The notes under the pieces are model-generated. The model saw nothing but the letters and a program-made list of their open reading frames with translations. It did not search any database and was not told the origin of the DNA. From assembly GCA_036320915.1 (NCBI GenBank), contig JAXBDG010000001.1:372001-436000 (forward strand): a stretch of 64,000 nt of DNA. The letters are read 5' to 3'. Below are positions 11,410-21,058 of this stretch, piece after piece. Within the stretch, counting starts at the first letter, position 1; each line of letters begins with the position of its first letter. Source of the stretch: Linnemannia elongata. Taxonomy: Eukaryota > Mortierellomycota > Mortierellomycetes > Mortierellales > Mortierellaceae. The position numbers and the translations under genes were made by a program.

Positions 11410-11995
11410 GGAAGAACATATGTTTTTCCTGTATTTTTTTTTATTTTTTTTGCTTCAACTCGTTACACCACTCTCACCTGTTCTCAAACAAAAGCATGTC
11501 GCTCGTCTTTATTACCACCAAAGTAAAGCTGTGCAGTATGTGTCGACAATGATTTTATGAACTGTGCGAAAGAAAAAAAAAGTAACAATGATGCCGAATT
11601 GGCTCCAAGCACTCCCCCCCCTCTTCCTCTCTTAAGGTTTCTGGTTCTTGACAGGATTCGGTTAGCGTGTATGGAGAGACAAAGCTGGCATGTACCTTTT
11701 TTTTTTTTTTTTTTTTTCTTCTCATCTTTCTTGGGACAAGGAGCAGAGAAAAGTTGAAGTTGGAAGGAAGAGTTTGTTTTTGGAGAGAGAGAGAGAGAGT
11801 TTGTGTGTGTGTGTGTATGTGTATTTTATGTATAATTGTGTGTGCGAATTTCTTGTTTAAAAATGCAAAGTGTAGGAGTGAAAGTATTTTTTGCATATTG
11901 CAATCTGGAGAGATTCAACGCGACTCCTGCGCTTCTTTTTTTTTTTTAAAAAAAAAGCCACTCCTTCCTGTGAGGAAAAATGAAGAACAGAATGC
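11410..11995. other. 3' flank of the STAND gene with dispersed-repeat copy
   Basis: No gene is seen. It holds T-rich 3' sequence (11,430-11,450), a 19-nt T run (11,699-11,717), a GA tract and a TG tract (11,784-11,820). The segment from about 11,727 to 11,880 resembles 39,972-40,135 (shared core CTTTCT.GGGACAAG.AGCAGA, then GGAAGGAAGAGTT), so it is one copy of a dispersed non-coding repeat. Confidence 0.5.
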
Positions 11996-12376
11996 ATGTC
12001 AGATTTCTCCACATCAATGGAAGTCCCACATCTTGTCATATTTCACACCATTGGAACGCATCCCCGAGAGGATCATCCGTCAGCATTCGTCGACTGTGAA
12101 GGCTACTTTGCCTTCAAGTACATTGAAACTTGCGAGAACGCCAATGAACGTTTGGAAACCTTTTCGTTCCATTCCGAATGCCCCTTGATTACTTCTTCTT
12201 TTACGACGGTACACCCTACATGAGGATGTGCGATCGCAAGGGCAAGGGGGTATGCACAAGTGCTTATTGACCATTACCCCAGCTACGTCGTTAAGTTGTT
12301 GATGAGCATGACGAGCTTTAAGGAGATTGCAAAGGAGTACGATACATATGGGGACGATAGCAGCGATGAAGAGTAA
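11996..12376 (+). pseudogene. Decayed coding relic, family not recognised
   Basis: Codon-like sequence runs across three frames in succession. One frame reads VPHLVIFHTIGTHP then FVDCEGYFAFKYIETCENAN; another reads FRMPLDYFFFYDGTPYMRMC; a third reads YAQVLIDHYPSYVVKLLMSM and ends in an acidic YGDDSSDEE before a TAA. No splice signals join the frames; single-base shifts near 12,165 and 12,247 would. I read this as the 3' part of a dead gene. It lies between the STAND gene and the convergent membrane protein gene. The function of the ancestral protein is unknown to me. Confidence 0.4.
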
Positions 12377-12645
12377 TTTCTTTTTTTAAAATATGAGTAC
12401 CGCATCTTCATGAGCACGATATCATAATACGCAACATGCACCTCTTACTTCTTTTTGTTACGGTGCCGCTCTGCGCACATTCTTCTACCACTACAATTTT
12501 TCATACGGTACAAATCAGCTTTGACCATGTAAATACAAGATGGAACGAGGAGTATTATTGGATTAGAGGCGCGAGAAGAAAGTTTAAGAATAAAAGAGAA
12601 CGTGTCTATGTAAGAACTAGCAAACGGTCGCTTATAGTCCAATGC

Positions 12646-14148
12646 TCAAGACCAGCGAGAATGCCATTGCGAAGCATAGCTATCTCCATGCAACGGAATA
12701 TCCTCCACTGCCTCCTTCTCATCCTCTTCCTTCTTCTTCTCTTCAACCTTCTTCTTCCTGGTCGAAGCTGTGACAGTGTCGCCGCCATTTGCTTTGGCGG
12801 CAGCAGCGGCGGCATTGCGAGCATTCTCCTGTGCGTACTGGGAAGGCATCACAGGCATGGGTGGGAGCGCAGGAACAGGCTCTGTGGGTGATGACGAAGA
12901 TGGAGGAGGCATAGCATCCGACCCCCAACCGGCGCCAAAGAAAGTCGACAACCGACTCGACAATGAAATTGTTGACGCCTTGCGCTGCAATCGTTGCCTC
13001 TGCTGTTGTTGACGTTGTTGGTGATGCCGCCTGTAACTCGAAGGTGTGAAATTGCCAAAATCTTCATCGTCTCCGTTCTCGAGGTCGTCGCCGAATCCGC
13101 CTGAATTTGACCGGAACTGGGAAGCAATGGGTGTGACAAACGCTGGCTTGGGTTGTTGGATCATGACCATTCCTGGATGCTCAGCCTGCTCCTCCTCAGT
13201 CGGGAAGACAGTCTGACGTCTTTTGATACGCTTGCTTCCACCAACACCAATCTTCATATCAAACTCTTCCTCAGACATCATGTTCGATCCTCCAATACCT
13301 TCTCCCTGTGCCCAGCCATCATCCTCTCCCCACCACCAGAGACCACGCTCGACCGTTCCACAGACAATGACGACCGAGATGGGGATCCAGAGCAAGAACA
13401 CGACTGCATCAACGGCAATCGCAACATTGACGGCCCGGCATTGCGATAGGTATCCAGGTTTAGTGGCCAATGGACCCGTCATGCAATCGGTGTGTGCACC
13501 GGTATCGCCTCCAGCGGCCAAGATGATCCAGCTAAAGAAGTTGAGGACGGTCAGGACGACGGAAACGATGATGGTGGCAGTTTGGGTGGAGGGGTGGTTG
13601 ATAATGCGTGGGAGGAGGGCCCGTTGGCTCTGGCGGATGAGGAATGGGCAAAGCGATTGCCAAATGGCCGAAAGCGACGTTCCGACAGTTGCAACTAAGA
13701 CTATTTAGTATTCGCAAGAGTATAAAGAAAGAGTTGGCAAAGGGTTAACGGATGAACGTTTTGAAGGTTTCAAAGCAATTATTTCTGGCCGCAGGGACAG
13801 AGCGAGCCATGAACGATAATCTTGGTCGACGAGAATAGAAAAAAATAAAATAAAGGGGGAGGACGATCTGCAAGGAGTAGTGAAGGGATGGCTTACAAAG
13901 AGTATAGGAAGGGTCTTTGAAGGTGCCGTGTCCAAGGCCATTTCTAAAATGAAAGTGAAAATGAAAAAGTGAAGAGAAAACACGTTAGGGGTAAGCATCG
14001 ACTTCAATGAACATAAAAGTTGCTATCAAAAGACAACCAAGAGGAGAACCAGTTGGTGACTCTTTCACTTCCGCATCATATGCTTAGTCGCTCTATTCCA
14101 TCGCTCACAATTTTTCATATCAATGGGATTATGCTTTAGGGCGTAAAT

Positions 14149-14213
<65 letters not shown>

Positions 14214-14765
14214 CTTGAATGAATAAAAAAAAAGAAGCAACAAGCCATACCTGAAAGAATAGGCTGGCATGAGGGCAATCCAGGACACAGTACCCAGGAG
14301 TGCAAGCAGACCCCAGAGCAACTGCAACCGTTCAACAGTCGCAAGCTTCATGACCGTCAACCGGACCCGCTTCCACCGCGTTGGTTCCGGCAAAGGGGTA
14401 TTAGAAAAGGCCATAGTCGGAGACGCGGTGCGCTTTTGTGAATTGAAGGTATCGCTTCGACTGTTATTGCTGTGGAGGGTGCTGGTGGGACTTCCGAGGG
14501 GTGGTGACGAGGGCGAAGCGCTTCGTTGTGCCCCTACTGACCCTGATGTATTTGAGTGACTGTAGTCGATGGTGTAAATGGGTGTTTGGGAGTCGATATT
14601 AATGGAGGTAGAGGTGGTGGCACTAGCGCCTCCACGGCTACCGGTGGTTGGTGAGGGAGGTGAGAGTGTTGTCGCGGGGGAGGTTGAGCGACTGGAGTAT
14701 GGGTGTTGTGATGAGGAGTTGTTGTTGTTTGAGTGATGGGATGAGTAAGTTTGGTAGGACGACAT
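12646..14765 (-). CDS. Four-helix membrane protein (MARVEL-like) with disordered termini
   Basis: Three exons: 14251-14765, 13897-13943 and 12646-13694, with phases that match, giving 536 aa. Residues 1-140 are Ser/Asn/Thr-rich and disordered. Four hydrophobic segments follow: LLWGLLALLGTVSWIAL, LFATVGTSLSAIWQSL, TIIVSVVLTVLNFFSWIIL and NVAIAVDAVVFLLWIPISVV. The cytoplasmic tail has poly-Gln/Arg, poly-Ser, poly-Ala and Lys/Glu-rich runs. The topology is that of a MARVEL-type tetraspan protein of plasma membrane or vesicle traffic; the family call is inference from spacing only. The middle exon is just 47 nt. The first intron carries a long GA microsatellite. Start at 14765 was chosen as the first ATG of the open frame in a purine-rich leader. 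Confidence 0.7.
14151..14210. repeat. (GA)n microsatellite in intron 1 of the tetraspan gene
   Basis: About 30 uninterrupted AG dinucleotides lie inside the intron between the first and second coding exons. On the transcript strand this is a CT tract, which could act as an extended polypyrimidine stretch, although it is about 200 nt upstream of the acceptor at 13,944. Confidence 0.95.
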
Positions 14766-17338
14766 TTCTCTTTTGTTCGAAGTCTCTTTTCAGCAGATGT
14801 TGTTCATTCGACTTGACGTAGAAAAAGAAGGGGAGTAGAAGTCAAGAGTGAAGGAGCGAACTGGAAAAAGGAGGGAGGCGAAGGAGGAGTTGCGTCAAGG
14901 AGAAGAGAGGTGGTGAGAGAGGGTATAAGAGGGTATATCGAAAGAGGGAGGAGATGAAAGGAGAAGGGAGTTTTTGGACAAGCGGTTATATCCGAGGTGG
15001 GAGGGGGTCGTTAATTGGGAGAGGGAGGGGTGAGAAAGAAGGATGGGGATGGACGAAGGGGTGAATGAGTGACAAAGAAGAAGAAGAAGGAGAAGAAGGA
15101 GAAGAAGAAGAAAAAGAATAAGAAAAGGGAAAGAGAGAAGGAAGGAAAGAAGTAAAAGAGGTACCCGAGACATCAAGGAATTCAAATTCAATCTCCCAAC
15201 GGTCAACAGCGGACAATGGACAACAACAACGGTCAAGCAGCGGACACAGAAAACAAGGTTGAACACCATCCACACATATACCAATTAATGGTACGGTAGT
15301 ACCCCTTCCACTTCCACTTGTACTTGCACTTGCACTTCCACTTCCACTTCCAGGGGAGGGAACACAAGGCACTTGAGTTAGACTATCATGGATGGCCACA
15401 AAAGAGGGGGAGGGAATGCACCCACTCTATCCATCTATTCCTTTTTCTGTTTATTATTCTTGTGTACTTGTCCACTCGTACTCTTTGTTATTTGTTCTCT
15501 GTTCCCTGTTCTCTGCGTTCATCCATATCCACCCCCCATTCATGCTAGCACGCGCATGTCTTTCCAAGCAGGGTACACGCAGGTACCCATCATGTATTAA
15601 TTGATATTCACAATACCGATGCCATCGACATACCATCGATCGCGATCGTCTTTTTTCTTTCCTGTTCCTGAATGGGTTCATTGGACGATAGTCCCCCTTC
15701 CCTCGTTCAATTTCCACTAAATACGTCCATCCATGTCGATTATGAATAGACATCGTCCTCCTCTCTCTCTTCCACTCACTGTGTTTAGCAATCGGGGCAT
15801 TTACCTATCTCTTTCCTACCACTAGAAACCCCCCCTCCTTCAATTGAGCAAAAAATAGCATCCCTCCCTCCCTCCCTCCTCTCTTCCCTCCACCTACAGT
15901 ACCCCCCTCGTTGTTCTTCTCTCCCCCTGTCTGTCTGACTTGTACCTACATGTCAATGGTTGTTTTGTTTGTAAGGTGTGCAGCTCTCGCAATTGCATGC
16001 ATATCTCTCCCCCTCTGTTTCTCCTTATCCCCTCCTTCCATCCCCTCCGTTTACCACCTCGACAGGGCAAACAGACAGACGGACAGACAAACCAGGCAAG
16101 ACATGACTTGAACGGGCTCTTCACATAAAAACAACAACCACCACCCAAAAACAAAATACAAACCAACACACACACAACAACATCAACAACTAATTTCCAC
16201 CACCACTAGTAAAAAAAAAAATATTAACGAGCTACCGCAAGTGCTCTCATCTTCCTCACACCTCACACACACTCTCTCTCGCTCGCTCGCACTCTCATCC
16301 TCTCAACATCCAGATATACATTTAAACACTCGTGCACAAAAATACTGTTTTGACAAGCCAAAAAAAAAAAAAAAAAAAAATGCTCTAACCCAAATCACGC
16401 TTGGTGCACATTTTTTCTTTCTTTCTTTTTGCCTTGATTTGCTTTGCTTTTAGCCTTTGCCCTTGTCCTTTGCCCCGGACCTCCTAGTTGGCCCCCCTTC
16501 CCTTACTCCGACTATGGTGCTAGTAGTGTGGGAGTGGATGCTAGTGTGATTCCCAGAAACAAAATGACCCCTGTCCTTTCATCGCTGCTCCTTTCGTTCG
16601 TTAGTCTAGCGCAGCCTTACACTATATCTTTTCTTTCCTGGGAAATAGAACCAACCTCTCTCGCCCGGGACCAATTGTCATTTCTCAAGTTTCTGTGATG
16701 TGTGCGATTATCGAAATTGTATTGATGAATGAGGAGGGGAGCAAAACGATCGATTCTCTACAGGGACAAGATCTGCTTGTTTTACCCCCCCCCCCCCCCC
16801 TCTGTCACTTTCTATCCAATTGCCCATTCGTCAACGATAAAAAAAAAAAAAAAAAAAAAAAAAGAGTGAGCTCTCGCTTTTTTGCTTTGCCTTTGCCTTT
16901 GCCTTTTCCTTGGCCTTGTTCTTATTCACTTGGCTTGGGCTTGAACTTGGGTTTTGCGCTTGATTTGATTTCTCCATTTGAGTGTGCACCGTTTGTGTTT
17001 TGTTTGTTTGTTGCTTTTTGTTTTGTTTTGCAATTTGTATTTTGGTATTTGTGAACATGACTGAAAAAAGGTGGAAAAAAAAAAGAAAAAGAGAGACTGT
17101 CTACCATGTGTCTTTTCCTGCGGTTCATGTAACTAAAATATGCAGACCAGCATCGTACTCTCTCTCCCCCGTCCACCCAATATTCAGTCCGTGTCCATCA
17201 CTCCGCCAACTATTCCGCTCGTCCATCCCTGCCCACCTGTCAACCATCACACCGTAGTTCTCTCTTCTCTTTCTTCACCGGCGCCAATCAATCACGCCAG
17301 CAATCGGAAGGAGAGACCAACGGCTAAATGATCTCAAT
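14766..17338. other. Intergenic region, no gene recognised
   Basis: The stretch holds a purine-rich GAA/AAG block (15,070-15,165), short dinucleotide and homopolymer runs, an A run (16,361-16,380), a C run (~16,787-16,800) and another A run (~16,841-16,863). Open frames here are low in complexity and show no conserved motif. It contains the promoter side of the tetraspan gene and the 3' flank of the V-ATPase gene. Confidence 0.5.
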
Positions 17339-17745
17339 CTAGCACTGGTTGCTGGACTTGGTGTTCAAGATAAGACCAACGATCAATCCGTAGAGTCCCA
17401 AGACTTCTGCGAAAATGAGGACCAACACCATCGCCACAAACAATCTTGGCTGGTATGCATATCCACGGACGCACTAAAATACAATGGAGGCATATGGGAT
17501 TACACAAGACAGAAGGCAGGGTAATGGGAGACGAAGGGTAATGCGAGGACAAAGAGTAAGAAAAATATTAAGGTCAATAAAGTTGTGAGCAAACAAATAA
17601 TAACCGGCGACTTATTTCTTTCTTTCTCTCAACAACATTGATGAAAAAAAACAACAAAGACATAAACACACACATGTGCAAAAAGGAAAAGCATGAAAAA
17701 AGGGTCTGGACAAGTGCAAAAAATGGATACGCGTGTAACGATTAT

Positions 17746-17779
<34 letters not shown>

Positions 17780-19358
17780 GCGCCTGAATAGCTTGACTTA
17801 TCCAGAAGAAAAGAGAGACCGATCGATGGAACTCATTCACCAAAAGAGAGCACATAGGGAAGTATGCACGACACCAAGTGGAAAGAAAATGTGAATGGAA
17901 ATATTTCACCTACCACGTCGCCTACGATGCCAATGGCGTATCCAGCAGCTAATCCTGTAAGACCGACAGACAGACCTGCGCCGAGGTGGACGAATCCGCT
18001 ATTACAATCCCAGCATTAAACATAAATCAATAACGACGCTTGGACAAATTCAATTGAAGATGAATAGGCTGCACATTGGCTCTCCTATGCACGGCTGACG
18101 AAAGTATTTTCTTACGTGTAGAGTGAGTATCCTGAAGGAACCACTATAATACCCGTCGTTAGTTCCAACAAAGAAGATGAAGGTCAACATGGTGAGTATC
18201 TCGTCGAATCGTGATGGCGTGACATGATAACATCTATAGCTCTTTGTTGCGCGTTCCAAGGAAAAAAAAATGGACAACATACGTGCTCCTGCAATCAGGA
18301 CAGAGATGACCAGTCCGTAGACAGCGATAATACCAGCCATAATGACGGGAATGAGAGCCTACATAGACACAATATGAACCAGAGAAGAAACGTCCCAAGT
18401 TGTTAATGAGAAATGTTGTTGTTAGATCGACGATCTCATCTATTTCCACGAAAATAAAAACACCTGTCTATCCCGTTCGCAAAAAATCACACTGCCTGCT
18501 CCTGCGTCAGCAATTCCCTTTCCATACCTTCATCATCAGCTCAGGGCGGAAGGTTCCCATACCGGCAATACCGATTCCTGACTTGAATGTACCATATCCT
18601 GCTCCCATGCCTAAGTTGATTGTCAAGAAGTCATAGCGATGAAAGGACGTGGTTAGCACTTCTGTCCGCGAACATCCTGAGCAAATGAAAATCCTGCACT
18701 TTCGGTCGTTCCGTCAGGGTAGGGGTAGTCCGGTCTGTATGTCTGTTTGTCAGTTGAGGTGGATCGCCGTGGTCGTTTTTTTTTTGTTGAGGCGGTCAGC
18801 TGTTCCTGAAAAGTAGCAGTCTGTCCATATCTAATAGGGGTAGCCAGAAGAGGGATGATTGATCGATTGATGTCGTGTCGTGTAGTGCAGTGTGAGATAT
18901 GTTGTTGGGTCGAACTAAACCGAGGTATTTTCGCCGCCTGTGTTGCTTGGTTTTGCCTCTGTTCTACATGTTGACTATAGGCTGGTTGAATGGTGGCCGT
19001 ATGTTGTATGTGGTGGGTGCTCTGAGCTCTTTGTGTCGCTTGTCACTTCCAATGGAGCCAAAAAAAAAAAAAAAAAAAAACGCATGCTGCAAAACTCCTC
19101 CCACCACAAGTGGTTGTTCTACGTACTGCTGAAGAGCATCTATTAGCAAGACCAGGCCAGAAAAAAACAAAGAATAGCAGCGAGCGTGAGTTTCAGGTGG
19201 GTTACAAGAGCCGTCGATACTATGTTTTTTTTTATAGAGAGCATTGCATAGACGTCCAGAATACACAGAAAACGTACGGCGCTGGCGACACCCATGAGGC
19301 CAAAGAAGGGCGCAAAGGGGGGACAGTAGTCGGAGGCGATGGGAGGTAGGGTGGCCAT
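17339..19358 (-). CDS. V-type H+-ATPase proteolipid subunit c (Vma3/Vma11 type)
   Basis: Seven exons: 19278-19358, 19127-19139, 18528-18610, 18283-18358, 18116-18143, 17914-17998 and 17339-17473. They total 501 nt (166 aa) and all phases match. The protein is a four-helix proteolipid of the membrane V0 ring that carries protons across vacuolar and endosomal membranes. Motifs include [52 protein letters not shown] and [23 protein letters not shown]. The last helix is [20 protein letters not shown], whose glutamate (about residue 145) is the essential proton carrier. [10 protein letters not shown] recalls yeast Vma11, while other parts fit Vma3, so I leave the paralogue open. One exon is only 13 nt (ATG CTC TTC AGC A). 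The start codon is 200 bp from the left end of the inverted-repeat element, so its promoter abuts that insertion. Confidence 0.95.
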
Positions 19359-19558
19359 GTTTCTTTCTTATTGTTATTCGTGAAGAGGTATGAGGAGGAG
19401 GGAGAGAGGAGAGGAGAGGAGAGGAAGGGATGAATGTGAGAGGGTGTGGGGTGTGAGTGAGTGAGGATGACTGACAGAGTTACATGGGCCTGACCGTGCA
19501 AGTCGATCGCGAATGGCAGAGTGACTGGCCACGGGTCGACTTCATGAAGGAGATGCCA

Positions 19559-19982
19559 GGTCACAGAACAATTGGCGCTTAAATTACGTCACCGAAGTGA
19601 GTAATCGCTGCGCCTCGGCCACGATGAAGTAGCCGAGCTCACGTGACCCTACACTATGGAACATGCTTACAGGCATGTATATCTAACTACAGACGCTATG
19701 GAGCATCCTACATTGTGAAACTGCTATGCTCATTTCGCTTTTTTCCCCATGTGGCTTGACGAAGAACTAAGGGCGTCAGTCGTGGGATAGATGCCGGTGT
19801 CGGGGACCTCGACTGAGACGATCGAAGCGGCGCGCCTCTTTCTGGCTGTTGCTGCCCCTCCGCCACCACCACCACCTGCTTCGTCTCCATTGCTGTCCAT
19901 GGCCACAGCCGATGGTCCAGCTGCTTCTCCTCCTCCACCCCCACTACCGTCACCAGCAGCAACATCCATCCATGGGTAAGAT
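19559..19982 (-). repeat. Left terminal inverted repeat (contains antisense copy of the fusion gene's 3' end)
   Basis: Reverse complement of 25,284-25,707 with the same 424-nt length and two differences seen: near 19,572 in the CAATTG-TTCTG region and near 19,973 in the CCATGGG region. On the minus strand it repeats the coding tail of the fusion protein from YPWMDVAAGDG to the stop codon, then the 3' non-coding segment with its hairpins. The copy has no upstream exons and is not a gene by itself. Confidence 0.95.
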
Positions 19983-21058
19983 ATGTCCTGCACCCCCATA
20001 ATTCTCTTATTGGCTGAAGCTAACCAAGAAATCTTTCCTAATATGGATTAATTTTTACTGTCAATTGGCACCATAATACGATGAAAATCGGCACAATGAG
20101 ATCATTTGACACAATACATTTATTCACTGGCATTTTCGTCTAGCACCGCTCTCATTCAGGCATTTGACTTGAAGATAGGCGCTGGGTATCAAAGCTACTG
20201 TTTCTTGGAGGTACAGTAACGAGCACTTTCTTTTCTTTTTAGCCTCAAGCACAAGGTACATCTTCTCAAGAAGAGTCATTAACTCTGTCTCGCCGTCCCC
20301 AAATGCTTAAATGCTTGGGCATTCTCGCCCTCATTGGCCAATAAATCAGCCTGTCTCTTTTCAGCCCTCTGAAAAATAGTTCTTGACAACTCATTTGATG
20401 GACTCAAGTTTTCGGTTGATGTGACATATTTTATATCCCTCTATTCACTAACATATACGGCCGGCAGCCACTGCGTTGAGACCTTTGACTCCAAGCTGTT
20501 AAGTGGAAGTGCGGGGAGTAACGAAAAGAGTGAGTTGACTTTATTCATATCACACGAAGGATGAAAGCTATAGAAATAGCACCTGATCCATGCTCAAGTC
20601 CTGTCACCACGGTTTACATGTATTGGAGGTACACTTCTCTTTTTTCGGGCTCTTATCTCGTGGAATACTTCGACAGTGATCAGCGCTTGTTCTCGCTAGC
20701 CTCGAACGCCAAGGTGTTTGCGACCTCCCGTTCTGACTTCTCTCGTTCTCATTCTTCTGCCCGATGCTTTTTGAAGGTGAAGACGGATATGCGGTGAAAT
20801 ACTATTCTCCACAGTCAATTAGATTGATATCACAACTGGTTAACTCTTGCACGAGAGTAAAGTCTCCACAAAAGCAAACTTCCATGCACAGTTACATAAG
20901 CTTCCGTTATCTGGCCTATAACGCTTTTCTCGCCGTCGCGGCCCCTTAAACGCATGATCCTCACTCAATCACCCTTGTCCCAACAGCTTCACCCATCGTT
21001 CCCCTCTTTTCAATTCCTCACATCACCCCCACTCTCATCTCATCCGCCACTAGCCAAT
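19983..21058 (+). promoter_or_regulatory. Upstream region of the XPG-Fanzor gene inside the element
   Basis: About 1.1 kb between the left repeat and the start codon. It is more AT-rich than the gene and holds no convincing coding exon. Short CT-rich stretches just before the ATG (20,960-21,050) look like a fungal 5' leader. I see no second gene such as a transposase here. Confidence 0.4.

Noticed and set aside
19730..19999. 89-codon minus-strand frame in the left inverted repeat, as an independent gene
   Set aside because: It is the inverted copy of the fusion gene's C-terminal tail, with no upstream exons or domain.
19983..21058. A transposase gene upstream of the fusion gene
   Set aside because: Only short frames without DDE, HUH or recombinase motifs are present.
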